Assembly: GCA_030425685.1 (NCBI GenBank)
Contig: JAUIAD010000003.1
Span: 62,001 to 126,000, forward strand
Source of the DNA: Gammaproteobacteria bacterium
GTDB taxonomy: Bacteria > Pseudomonadota > Gammaproteobacteria > Coxiellales > Coxiellaceae
DNA: 64,000 nucleotides
Direction: 5' to 3'
Below the pieces are notes generated by a model that was not told the origin of the DNA, did no database searches, and saw only the letters and a program-made list of their open reading frames with translations. Every line of letters begins with the position of its first letter. Position 1 is the stretch's first letter. The translations under genes were made by a program, and so were the position numbers. Below, piece by piece: positions 52,164 through 62,015 of the stretch.

Positions 52164-54044
52164 TTATGGCCTGCTAACTCTGCCAAAATAACAATTTCCG
52201 TATTGATCTGTAACATGCAAGGTTGCATACTTTTGATCAGTAAATTCAGCACCATCATAAAAAAGCTCGGTATTATTGCCTGCTTCATTTAGAAAATCTT
52301 TAGCTTCTGGGATATAAAGCGGCGCGGCTATCATTAACGGATACTTTAATAAATCAGTGTAGGCATACGAGTTAACATTATAGGTTAAAGGAATATGAGT
52401 TTGATCATAGGATGCTAAAACTTGCCCATTAAAAGTAAGCGTATCTTTACTCAAAGTTACAAACGAAGGCTTAAAGCTTGGAGAAAACTGCCCAAGACTA
52501 TTTATCGTTAATACATTATCGCTTATCTGGGTACAAGCAAAATCATTACCACCACTATTGCTAGATTTATCCACGCATAGCATGGGCGCAATATAGTGAA
52601 TCTTAAATGGCTGGGTTGTGCTGTAAAAAAATAGTTTTTCACTTGCAGCACCGCGCATTATTTTATACCCCTTACGTAAAGCCAAACCCTTATTAGCATA
52701 CGGACCAGGCTGATCCATCACAGCAGAATAGGCATCACCACTAAATACACCTCTAATAGGCGTATATTGTTGACACTGTTGACCATCATCACACTGAACG
52801 AAAAAAATATGCTTATATAAATCGCCCAGCGTAAATTTTCCATCAGCACCAATAACGGTGCTATCATCAAGGGCAACAGCGTGACCGGGTTTATCAAACA
52901 AGGTGACCTTGATACCAATCTGCTGCAAACCATTAGCATAAGTCGTCTGCGAAGATTTTTGCGATATAAAATAGGCTGCTAAGCTAACATTACCGATATT
53001 AAATTTAGTAGGGTCTATTTTTACATCCTGTTTACTTGTATCAATAGGTGCTGAAGTCCTTTTGGACCAACTATTAACAAGCCCTTTTCCATCTGAGCTT
53101 TTGTTAAGTGATTTTACCACCGTCTGGGTTGCAGTAAGCGTTTTAGCATCACCACTATAGATAAATTGTGTCCTTGCATTATGCCAAGCACCATTACTTT
53201 TATTCTGTAACGATATCAGGCCACCAGCGACTTCTCCATCTTGAATCGTCACATCGGCATTAGGAATAACATAAAACAGCGGATCATTAGTAGATTGACT
53301 AGGGTCTGAAATTTTATAAGGCTGAAATGCCAAGTTAAAATGCTGCAAATAATGTTTATCGAATTGAAAATATTCTTCTTTTGGTGCCGATAATACTTTA
53401 TAAGAATCTGTAAAGTTATATCCACTCAAAGTACCAGAAGTAATCGTAATTAGTCTGCCTTCATGATAAGTTACCCCACCAGCACCACTGGTAACAGTGA
53501 TAATAGGTGTAGACTCCATTGTTGGTGCAACTTCCCCTGCATTGGTATGAGTGTATGTTACCTGGATTGCAGGTATTTGGTTTTTAGGGCCTATTACAGT
53601 GCAAGTAAAATTCTTGCCGTAGTTATAAGAAACAGTACTATAGCTATACCCACCTTGGTCATCAGCGTGATAGTTTACAAAGCAGTAATCGTCAGGATCA
53701 TTTTGATCTGCAATTTTAAGAACACCATCTTCAGCTGAATATCTGCTAAAACCACTACCATATTCACCATAATGCACATGTACGACTTTATCCATAACGA
53801 CAGAGCCATCTACATTTGGTTCTACCAACATAGGTGGATTTAAATTTAAAACACTACCTTTATTGACCTGATAAGCACTGACCTTAAGAGTTGGCGGTGT
53901 CGTTATGTCTTTATTTTTCAAATTAATGATGGCAAAAGCCATATCAGGAAATGAAAACGCCCGTCCAAAAGAAAGTAGAAAGAAAACACAAAATAACACA
54001 AAAGCCAAAATTAAATGACGCCTAAAAAAATTACTAACTATCAT
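52164..54044 (-). CDS. RHS-associated secreted protein, family member 3 (626 residues)
   Basis: 626 residues from the ATG at 54044 with GAGG upstream. Signal-anchor-like N-terminus (ILAFVLFCVFFLLSFG) with likely cleavage after AFS or RAFS. Shares the family series: ESTPIITV, EGRLITITSGTLSGYNF, YLQHFNLAFQPYKI, YANGLQQIGIKV, LYKHIFFVQC, EKLFFYSTTQ, HYIAPMLC, CTQISDNV, SYAYTDLLKYPLMIAAP and YATLHVTDQYGNCYFGRV. It is the most divergent member, with one extra Cys in the terminal motif. It follows the second RHS gene by 174 bp in the same direction and precedes der. Confidence 0.8.
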   Translation of the reverse strand: MIVSNFFRRHLILAFVLFCVFFLLSFGRAFSFPDMAFAIINLKNKDITTPPTLKVSAYQVNKGSVLNLNPPMLVEPNVDGSVVMDKVVHVHYGEYGSGFSRYSAEDGVLKIADQNDPDDYCFVNYHADDQGGYSYSTVSYNYGKNFTCTVIGPKNQIPAIQVTYTHTNAGEVAPTMESTPIITVTSGAGGVTYHEGRLITITSGTLSGYNFTDSYKVLSAPKEEYFQFDKHYLQHFNLAFQPYKISDPSQSTNDPLFYVIPNADVTIQDGEVAGGLISLQNKSNGAWHNARTQFIYSGDAKTLTATQTVVKSLNKSSDGKGLVNSWSKRTSAPIDTSKQDVKIDPTKFNIGNVSLAAYFISQKSSQTTYANGLQQIGIKVTLFDKPGHAVALDDSTVIGADGKFTLGDLYKHIFFVQCDDGQQCQQYTPIRGVFSGDAYSAVMDQPGPYANKGLALRKGYKIMRGAASEKLFFYSTTQPFKIHYIAPMLCVDKSSNSGGNDFACTQISDNVLTINSLGQFSPSFKPSFVTLSKDTLTFNGQVLASYDQTHIPLTYNVNSYAYTDLLKYPLMIAAPLYIPEAKDFLNEAGNNTELFYDGAEFTDQKYATLHVTDQYGNCYFGRVSRP

Positions 54045-54218
54045 CCCAACCTCATCATACATAGCACATTAAAAAAAATCACCCATCCTACTTCCTTTAT
54101 AAAAATATAAGCATGAAGCAGGCCATTAGGGAGCGTTGATTACTTGCCCCATTCAAATATAAAACATTCTCCAACAATCTACTCTCTTCTAAAATGTCTC
54201 AGATCAAAATAGCAATTT

Positions 54219-57200
54219 TTAATCGACATCAGAAGAGTCATCAGCGGAAAAGTACCCAAAATCGGGTTCTTCACCTTGAATTAAAGAGTCAATAGAAGAG
54301 CAGCTATCAGAACGCTGAAAAACTTGATCCTCAGCCGGTCTAGAAGCAGGCGTCTCATTGTCAAGATTATTAAGCTTATATTTAACGCGATAAAAACTAC
54401 TCATAGACTTATCACGAACATAACCACCCAGCATGCTTAGAGCGATATTAACCCCCAAATCTTTCCCCCATTGCTTAAGGTACTTCGAAGAGCCGTTACT
54501 CGCAATAATATTTGGAATAGAAGAGCCACTTGAGTAGGCCATAGAGGCTATGCCATCAAGAGCTCTTCTTAAAAAAAACTTTTTATAAGGTAAATACCTT
54601 AAAACCCCGCCTGACAATGAATCAGAGACAATATACCGACCCACAATCTTTTGCGCACACGCAGAAACACCACCTGAAAACATTCCTCCCATCGCACCAG
54701 AAACTGCAGCAAGCATAAATTGATGCGCATCCCAATGATTGTAGTTATTGGCAGAATAACTCGCCATTGAGCCCAAAGAGCCGACAACAGTACCAATGCC
54801 AGATGTCATCCATTCTAGATATGGAGTAAAAGCAGGAATAGGCATTGCTATCAATGCAGCATTGATACCAATAACAGCTACGGTTGTCACCAAGCCAATA
54901 ATATTTCTTTTAAAAAAATTACCAACCCCTTTTAATAGATTACTAAACCAGCTATGACCCGAAGGATCAATATTATTTATCGGATCACCATTACCATAAC
55001 TATAACGATTCATAAAATGATAAGTATCCAATTGAATAAAGTGCATCAAGCGCGGACTATAATATCGCGCATACAAATAATAAAGACCACTTTCGCTATC
55101 AAAATAATAATTAGAAAATATATAAGGGTTTACTTTAATGGACAAACTGGTATTTTTATTCGCGTGACCGCTACCTAGCTCCCCATACGGCGAATAGCTA
55201 ACAAAACTATTTTGACTATCCGATACCATTTCATCAACGATAGAACCCTGCGCATCAGCCCCATAATAGCTTGTAGTAGCGCCACCCTTATCAGCAACGG
55301 TGCGGGACTCTCGCCCAGCCCCTATTAAATAATACGCACTACCATCCGCAGCCACTTCATCAATGATTTTCTTACCATCGTAATAATAATTAATAAAATG
55401 ACTCCCAGATGACTTACTAGCACGCGTACCATCAGCGTAATATGTATAGCGATAGAGATTACCTTGTTGATCGGTAAAACTAGTTAATTGATTAACAGCA
55501 TTATAAGTATAATGATTTCCTTGATCATCGGTAAGCATATTACCATTTGCATCATAATTAAATTTTCCACTTCCGCCATTAATACTTTGCAACTGATCCA
55601 AATCGTTATAAACATAAGTGTTACTGTCTTTTCCACTTTGCGAACGACTTAGCACATTGCCATTAATATCATACGTGTATTTCTCAACAGTGCACGAGGA
55701 ATTGTTAACTACACTCGCAACAACACCTGTCGATTGCGTACAGGTTTGTGCTTGCAATAAATGAGATTCATTGTCGTAAAGATAACTGATCACTGTAGAT
55801 TTACCACCAAACAGTCCATCATGACGAACCCGTTTTGTCAAAATACGTTGTCGTTGATCATAAGTATAATTGATGGATAAAAGAATATTACCCTGCACAC
55901 TTCTAAATTCTATACTTTGCGTTTTACCGTCACTATAATAATGATAATGCGTACTTGTGCCATTACTTCTAGTTTTATCTTGCATGCGACCGAGACTATC
56001 ATAGCTATAGGTCACCGCATTTTTACCGTCAATACTAACCGATTTTAGTAAATCAGGATTATTATCAGCAGCCGTTTCATAAGTAAATGTTGTTACCTTA
56101 CCTAAAGCATCCGTGCGCGAGAGCAACTTGCCATCACGACGATAACTATATTTAATCGTCTTACCATCTGGATAGGTTACTTGCTGTAGATTCCCATTGG
56201 GATAATAAGCATAGGACACTTCGCTGTTGCGCTGACTGCCATCTTGATTAGTAAAATAGACATCTTTAACAAGACCATTGGCATAATAATCATAGCGTAA
56301 ATGATCGTCCGTATCATTTTGCAACGGATCATTAGTCACACCCCTGCTTTGCAAATGCGCCTTACCGGCATAAAAGCCATAAATATATTTAAATACACGC
56401 CCTGACCAATCTGTTTTCGTTAATAAATTATTTGCACTATCATAGGTATAGGATTCCGTCTTGCCGGCATTATTTGTTTGTGATTGCAATAAACCAACAT
56501 TATTATACGCATATAGATATCCTTTCTTTATTTTAACGCTACTATCATCGGGATTAGACAACACCTTATTTGTTAATTTATGAAACAGAGGGTCATAACT
56601 CATCCTCGCCCTTAAGCTATCTTTATCATTGGCTGACTCTGGCGATGTAGTTGCCTGATAAACCTTACCAAAGGACGTATAAGTCATCTCAGTGGAATGA
56701 AGACTATCATATTTCAACTTTACTTTATTTAAATCATTATAACGATAATACGTAGTGAGTGGATTATCATTCGCTTGTGCGTTATTGGGATTTAAAATAT
56801 GCTCCGTTAATTGATTTAAATTGTTATACTGTTTGGTAACCTTTGCTGACAAAAGGCCATCACTACCTTCATTCCAAGTGGTTTTCGTATTGGCTACTTG
56901 ATCATAGGTGACAAATGCTTTGGCATGATTAGGATACGTTGTTTGCAACAAGCGATTCATACCGTCGTAAGAATATAGTGTCTCACGCGTTTTTTGTCCT
57001 GCCGTATCAACATAGTCTATTTTGCTAAGCACCTTACCATCAGAGTTATAGCTATATTCAGCAACCTTATATAAACCGTCTCCGACACTTCCATTATCTT
57101 TAAGGTTATTTAGCTCTGTTTTTTTTCGCCCCAAACCATCATAGACTGTTTGTGTTTTTAATCGTGTAATATTATCGGTAACTGTTTTCGTATTCTCACC

Positions 57201-59126
57201 ATCTTGATCAAAAACATGATAATCAACTATTTTTAATAACAGCGCTGATTTATCTTTTTCTTTAGAAAACACTGCATGCAAGCGTCCAACAACATCATAT
57301 GCATTAATAATTTTATTACCTGCCCCATCCTCTTTTACCAACGTATTGCCTGTGATTTTATCATAAAGTGTCGTCACTCGATGTCCAGCACTATCTGTAA
57401 CACTAACACTACGCGCATTTAAATCAGGGCACTCCATATAGCTATAGCCCGTCTGAATAGCAGCACCACTGGCGCCCGCAGTAACCACCTGGCTAGCCAC
57501 CTCCTGTTGACCATTATAAGTAAAAGCTGTGCTGCTTAATAACGCCAATGTAGGCTGCGACGGCGTCTTGGCAAACACCTTCTCCATTTGAATATTTTTA
57601 TTATCACTAGTCAACGTAATCTCTTTACGTTGCGAATACCCATCAGCGGTAAGCAAATTTTGCTGCATCAACAAACCATAATGCAACGAACCAGAACTCA
57701 TACAGGAAGAACCTGGCACGTCATAACACATCGTTTCCTTTTGCACTGGTGTTTGTGTCGTATCAGACGAGTTAAATACTTTCTTCAACACTGGCAAACC
57801 ATAATCATTATATTGCATTTGCGTCACTTGCTCGCGTGCGCCTTTACCATCTAACAAGCGATGAAATATTGTTACAATCTGGCTGGCGGTCTGGTAATTC
57901 GCGGGAAAATTTTTATCTTTATAGCTATCATTTTCTCCTGGATAAGTATATTGCTGCTCTTCTACTAACTCACTAATACCAGCTGAATTCGATACAAATT
58001 TTTTCTGATTAATCAACAGATGAAAATGGTTGTACTTGTTAATAACCTTTGTTCTATTGTGCGTTATTGTTGTCGAGTAGTTATAAGCATTAGCACCAGA
58101 AATTGTTTCCAATATTTGATCCTGAGCATCCATACTATAGCCCGGATATCCAGTGAAATTGTGACCTTGACCGCCCGTTGCATATTGATACTGCGTTTCA
58201 CTACAAGGAGACCCTGCCGTGCTTGAACCACCGGCACAAACCTGCACCCCACTGACCACAGAAATTAATGCGCCACCTTTCGTTTTTATCGTACCCGTAT
58301 GAAAAATTCTTGTAATAGCGCCTGTTGGATAGGTGATGCTACTGGGCACACGGCCACCACCATACCCGATTCTAATTAGATTGCCAGCCGCATTCGTGAT
58401 AGCTGTTAAACTTGATCCAGCGGTATACGTTACTTTGTCCGCTCCATTTACGCTGACAACGGTCTGGCCTTGCGCACGGGTAAACTTAACCTCCGAGCCA
58501 TAGCTATCAATAATACGGCTAAACGTTAAATCAGGGCTACCACTTGTTATTGACGTGGTCGAATAGTAAAAATTAATATGATCACCAAAACGATTTTTTA
58601 TCTCTATTAAGCGGCCACTAGCATCTAAGTACTCATTATTTCCATTTAAATACGCAATGCGATACGCATAAGGGCCTGCATCACAGCTACCAGCTTCTTT
58701 ATAAAAATGCAGGTTTTTTAAATTGTAATAACGCAAACCGGAGCTATAAAGCGCGTCTGCTTTGTATACTGATCCATTAGAGAGATGGAGTTGGTTTTTT
58801 ACAATATCATAATAGGTAAAGGTGTAGGACCAGCCTTGCCCTAAACCATACAAATTATCTTGGCTGCTTTCTGCGTAGTGAATACCTAAATTTAAATTTA
58901 AGCCATGCTTACCGGGAATGGACAAAGCAGGATACTGCAAGCTTAGCATCCCTGTTTGTGGATTTACACTTTGTGATACCGTGATATTTTTATAATTATA
59001 GGCATTGGAATTTCCTGCAGCGGTTGATGCAGCGAAGCTTGTTACAGCGTTCAGCAGTAATAAGATACCCACCATACCTAATAGTGATGCAGAAAATCTG
59101 CTTCTATATTTTTTTTGAATTATCAT
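54219..59126 (-). CDS. Secreted RHS/YD-repeat giant protein, copy B
   Basis: 1635 residues from the ATG at 59126 (GGGGTGGA upstream). Signal peptide SRFSASLLGMVGILLLLNAV ending SFAAS. Same architecture as copy A: VNPQTGMLSLQYPALSIPGK, the YD-repeat shell (YDGLGRKK, YDGMNRLLQTTYPN, YDSLGRMQDKTRSNG), RHS core YFDSESGLYYLYARYYSPRL and DPSGHSW. The roughly 250 residues after that diverge from copy A, apart from a shared start (KGVGNFFKRN versus KGVGKVFKRN). They contain several Gly/Ser-rich hydrophobic segments, and an acidic tail (DFGYFSADDSSDVD). No nuclease, deaminase or ADP-ribosylation motif stood out. Confidence 0.93.
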   Translation of the reverse strand: MIIQKKYRSRFSASLLGMVGILLLLNAVTSFAASTAAGNSNAYNYKNITVSQSVNPQTGMLSLQYPALSIPGKHGLNLNLGIHYAESSQDNLYGLGQGWSYTFTYYDIVKNQLHLSNGSVYKADALYSSGLRYYNLKNLHFYKEAGSCDAGPYAYRIAYLNGNNEYLDASGRLIEIKNRFGDHINFYYSTTSITSGSPDLTFSRIIDSYGSEVKFTRAQGQTVVSVNGADKVTYTAGSSLTAITNAAGNLIRIGYGGGRVPSSITYPTGAITRIFHTGTIKTKGGALISVVSGVQVCAGGSSTAGSPCSETQYQYATGGQGHNFTGYPGYSMDAQDQILETISGANAYNYSTTITHNRTKVINKYNHFHLLINQKKFVSNSAGISELVEEQQYTYPGENDSYKDKNFPANYQTASQIVTIFHRLLDGKGAREQVTQMQYNDYGLPVLKKVFNSSDTTQTPVQKETMCYDVPGSSCMSSGSLHYGLLMQQNLLTADGYSQRKEITLTSDNKNIQMEKVFAKTPSQPTLALLSSTAFTYNGQQEVASQVVTAGASGAAIQTGYSYMECPDLNARSVSVTDSAGHRVTTLYDKITGNTLVKEDGAGNKIINAYDVVGRLHAVFSKEKDKSALLLKIVDYHVFDQDGENTKTVTDNITRLKTQTVYDGLGRKKTELNNLKDNGSVGDGLYKVAEYSYNSDGKVLSKIDYVDTAGQKTRETLYSYDGMNRLLQTTYPNHAKAFVTYDQVANTKTTWNEGSDGLLSAKVTKQYNNLNQLTEHILNPNNAQANDNPLTTYYRYNDLNKVKLKYDSLHSTEMTYTSFGKVYQATTSPESANDKDSLRARMSYDPLFHKLTNKVLSNPDDSSVKIKKGYLYAYNNVGLLQSQTNNAGKTESYTYDSANNLLTKTDWSGRVFKYIYGFYAGKAHLQSRGVTNDPLQNDTDDHLRYDYYANGLVKDVYFTNQDGSQRNSEVSYAYYPNGNLQQVTYPDGKTIKYSYRRDGKLLSRTDALGKVTTFTYETAADNNPDLLKSVSIDGKNAVTYSYDSLGRMQDKTRSNGTSTHYHYYSDGKTQSIEFRSVQGNILLSINYTYDQRQRILTKRVRHDGLFGGKSTVISYLYDNESHLLQAQTCTQSTGVVASVVNNSSCTVEKYTYDINGNVLSRSQSGKDSNTYVYNDLDQLQSINGGSGKFNYDANGNMLTDDQGNHYTYNAVNQLTSFTDQQGNLYRYTYYADGTRASKSSGSHFINYYYDGKKIIDEVAADGSAYYLIGAGRESRTVADKGGATTSYYGADAQGSIVDEMVSDSQNSFVSYSPYGELGSGHANKNTSLSIKVNPYIFSNYYFDSESGLYYLYARYYSPRLMHFIQLDTYHFMNRYSYGNGDPINNIDPSGHSWFSNLLKGVGNFFKRNIIGLVTTVAVIGINAALIAMPIPAFTPYLEWMTSGIGTVVGSLGSMASYSANNYNHWDAHQFMLAAVSGAMGGMFSGGVSACAQKIVGRYIVSDSLSGGVLRYLPYKKFFLRRALDGIASMAYSSGSSIPNIIASNGSSKYLKQWGKDLGVNIALSMLGGYVRDKSMSSFYRVKYKLNNLDNETPASRPAEDQVFQRSDSCSSIDSLIQGEEPDFGYFSADDSSDVD

Positions 59127-59468
59127 TATAATTCCACCCCACACAGACTATGGTTACCAGCCATCAAGCACTTCAAACTATAAAAAAGGGGATTTGTTTA
59201 TAATGGTTTGCGACGTATCCTTGTTTAACAATTTGTTCCCAGCACAGCGAGCTGCACCACTATCTTAACCCTCTATACAATAGGTAGCTTCTATCAATTC
59301 ACCCTACTTTAATTTAATGTTAATTTTTTGTCTAGCAAGGAAAGCTTAATAAAAAAGAAACAGGGGTTATGACTATAAATCACTAGCGTGAAATTTTTAT
59401 TTTTTTACGTAGAAATAGGGATAGTTAAGGAAAACGATGCCAAGCAGCAACAGCTTCAGGCAAGGGTC
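59127..59468. other. 342-bp spacer between RHS gene B and the nuclease-like orphan
   Basis: Holds the upstream region of RHS gene B and the 3' flank of the 59469 gene. AT-rich; TTATAAAC (minus strand, 59202-59195) is a weak -10 candidate. No hairpin terminator and no ORF with a believable start was seen. Confidence 0.4.
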
Positions 59469-61127
59469 TTAGATTTTGGGCCCAACCAAATCATCAAAAA
59501 AACAAGGAGCATCGCCTCTTTCTGAGCTAGAAAAACCTGACATTTCCCTGCCCTGCTGACTCAATGGACTACCAAAACTTGCCAGTCTATTGCCGAAAGG
59601 TAGGCGTCTAGCCACCCCTGCATCCGTTCCCTCAGGTGACGAGGGCTGCACCACGCCTTTATTTTCATTTTCTTTCGACACACCAAACTGGTCACAAGCC
59701 ATTCCATATAGCATAGGACGCAGTTCGGCAGGCGGCGTAACGTTGTTTTTTACATTAAAAATCACACTAAATTCCGCCTCTGGATTATTGACATCACTCA
59801 GAGTGACTTGCTCACCTGCCAAAAATGGTACCGCTTCACCCTTATTACTTCTATGCAATTCCGCTTTGTCCTGATAGCTTATAGACATGCCATTCTTAGT
59901 AACCAGCTTATCAATAACACCTTCCACAGGTATACGCATACTATTATGCGCTGTTGGCGCTGGCCATGCCTGACCAACCTTGCCGCCGGCGCCATTATGA
60001 TGACGCGCTAATAAATGGGAATGCTCAAGGTGAAACCTTTTATCTGGGTTTAAGGAATACAGGTAGAGTGTTTTATGTTTTGCAGCCTTTAAACTTAAAA
60101 ACACTTCTCTATTCAAAACAGTAAGCTTATCTAGAAATTGATTTTTTTCATCAGACGCAAACACCTTACCGAAAATAGCTTTATCAGCTTGTGATAGATC
60201 AGCCCAAAACAAATCGTCGTCTTTCACAAATCCTTTTTCTGGACTTTCTTTTGCATCCTTAGGTCTAATTAACAGAAGAAAGTCTGCCTTCTCTTGCGCT
60301 GTCATCGACGCCGTTAAATCAGCAGCGCCTTGCGGCATCATTTGATCAAAGATGCCTGCTTGATCTGCAACACTTAATTCAGAAAAAAATGCATCTAGCA
60401 CCCTATCAGCACTAAAATAGGAAAAATATTTATTTTGTGATTCTTTAGGGTAAGAAGGGGTCTTAGACGATATAATCGTATTAACTTCTAATTTATGCTC
60501 ACTAGGGCGACCAATTTTCTTTTTAACATTTTTACATTCTGCTGCTGTAAATAAAAATTGAAAATGACTACGACGATCAAGCTTGTTAACTTTAGCACTT
60601 GCTGCTGTTTGGAATAGGCTAACATTGGCATGACCACTTCGCTTTACCTTAACAGTTCTTACATATTTTGTCGGGGTCGCAGTCATAATAACTACAGGCG
60701 ACCCCATAGCCGTGCGACTCAACACCCTCGTAGCTTTTGGGCTTTTATAATGACGCTTCGTTTCTTTATTTTCACGCAAGAGCTCTTTTGTCTTTGGAGA
60801 AGCATAAGGAATTAATTTTGAATGCGTTAAGCGGCCAGAAAACCCCTTCGACTTTTTTGCACAAGAGCTCTGCGCTTTTGTTTTCCGATCATCGGAGTAG
60901 CCTGCCCCCTTCTCTGTCATACGTCTAAACCGACCTGACTGCCTTCTTTCTGCACGACTGGGTGTCTTGGGCGTCGTAGGGGCAGGAGCTTCTGTAGGTA
61001 ATGTATTGGTGATATCTCTTAAAGCGGAGCCACCCTTTTTACGGGGAGAGCGTAGCTGCTCTATCTCATGCTCCCAGATACTGTTTTCATCATTAATTTT
61101 TCGTTTTAGCTGTTTTGTCTTCCGCAT
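59469..61127 (-). CDS. Basic orphan protein with nuclear-signal-like N-terminus and HNH-type nuclease-like motif
   Basis: 552 residues. Residues 1-210 are Lys/Arg-rich and probably disordered, with candidate nuclear signals (KRKINDE, RSPRKK, RRQSGRFRRM) and several SP/TP sites. KKKIGRPSEHK (202-212) has a GRP core as in AT-hooks. At 368-395 the motif EHSHLLARHHNGAGG...PTAHNS resembles the histidine-metal segment of non-specific DNA/RNA endonucleases (xxH-L-[IL]-A then an Asn about 20 residues later; here H371 and N395). A Ser-rich C-terminus follows. No signal peptide. It separates the RHS genes from yfgM. A nucleus-targeted nuclease effector is a hypothesis from these motifs only. Confidence 0.75.
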   Translation of the reverse strand: MRKTKQLKRKINDENSIWEHEIEQLRSPRKKGGSALRDITNTLPTEAPAPTTPKTPSRAERRQSGRFRRMTEKGAGYSDDRKTKAQSSCAKKSKGFSGRLTHSKLIPYASPKTKELLRENKETKRHYKSPKATRVLSRTAMGSPVVIMTATPTKYVRTVKVKRSGHANVSLFQTAASAKVNKLDRRSHFQFLFTAAECKNVKKKIGRPSEHKLEVNTIISSKTPSYPKESQNKYFSYFSADRVLDAFFSELSVADQAGIFDQMMPQGAADLTASMTAQEKADFLLLIRPKDAKESPEKGFVKDDDLFWADLSQADKAIFGKVFASDEKNQFLDKLTVLNREVFLSLKAAKHKTLYLYSLNPDKRFHLEHSHLLARHHNGAGGKVGQAWPAPTAHNSMRIPVEGVIDKLVTKNGMSISYQDKAELHRSNKGEAVPFLAGEQVTLSDVNNPEAEFSVIFNVKNNVTPPAELRPMLYGMACDQFGVSKENENKGVVQPSSPEGTDAGVARRLPFGNRLASFGSPLSQQGREMSGFSSSERGDAPCFFDDLVGPKI

Positions 61128-61391
61128 GGAATTCTCTAAATTAGAAAATCCCTGTAACAGTTAGCAGATGAAAACACCTCTCATCTTAACCATAGCGCGA
61201 CACCTATATTTACTAGTTTTTAGACATTATTAAGACGTAACAAGCTACTACCTATTGATGTCACTACAAATGCAAGGTTTGTCTACTTATAATACAAAGC
61301 AGCTAGACTTAGCTGCTTTTGATGGTCGAAAATATACCACACTTACCGGCTGATATACCAATAGGATAACGGCTTAAAACACCTCTATTTT

Positions 61392-62009
61392 CTATGAAGA
61401 GATCCTCATATCCAGATAGGGATTACTAATATTCAAGGTCGTATAACCCGACTTAGCCTTTTTGTAAGCGCTATTAGCTTTGGCTTCATCACCTTGTGCG
61501 GAGTAGATATCACCTTTTACGGTATTAATTAGTGGGGCGAAGGTTTTATCGTCGACGGTCTTTAATATTGCCAGCGCCTGCGGATATTGCTTTTCGGCTA
61601 ACAAGATACGCGCCGCACGCAGGCGAGCTATTTGTTTAAAGCTCTTGACCTTACCATGCTTCACAACCCACTGAAGCTCTGTCAAAGCATCCGCTAGCTT
61701 TTTGTTGGTTATGTCCGTATTAGCAGTAATAAAGACACCCATCGTTGCATAAGGCGTATCAAAAAAATCTTTCTTTAACACCGCGACTAGTTTTGTTTCC
61801 GTTTTTTTATCGCCCACAACGGAAGCGCGATAAAGGTTTTGATAAAGGGCCGCAGCTCGTTCGGTATGCTTGGTTTTAAAATTAGACCAATAACGCCAAC
61901 CAAAACCAACGATCAAGCCAACCACAATCGCAATTACAATCGCCTTGCCATAGTCCTTCCACCATTTAGCAAGCATTTCTATTTGTTCTTTATCTGCAGC
62001 ATTTGCCAT
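61392..62009 (-). CDS. yfgM: YfgM-like membrane-anchored TPR protein
   Basis: 205 residues: cytosolic N-terminus (ADKEQIEMLAKWWKDYGK), one membrane helix at about 21-38 (AIVIAIVVGLIVGFGW), and a periplasmic tetratricopeptide-like helical domain (AAALYQNLYRASVVGD... AQGDEAKANSAYKKA). E. coli YfgM is an ancillary SecYEG/PpiD partner that modulates envelope stress. It lies 6 bp after hisS, the standard order. The next expected gene, bamB, is absent. Confidence 0.9.
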   Translation of the reverse strand: MANAADKEQIEMLAKWWKDYGKAIVIAIVVGLIVGFGWRYWSNFKTKHTERAAALYQNLYRASVVGDKKTETKLVAVLKKDFFDTPYATMGVFITANTDITNKKLADALTELQWVVKHGKVKSFKQIARLRAARILLAEKQYPQALAILKTVDDKTFAPLINTVKGDIYSAQGDEAKANSAYKKAKSGYTTLNISNPYLDMRISS

Positions 62010-62015
62010 TCTTAA

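Noticed and set aside
41851-59126. RHS giants as a Tc-toxin complex with TcA/TcB
   Set aside because: No TcA-like or TcB-like gene was seen; the neighbours are the new small family, so a Tc assignment would be unsupported.
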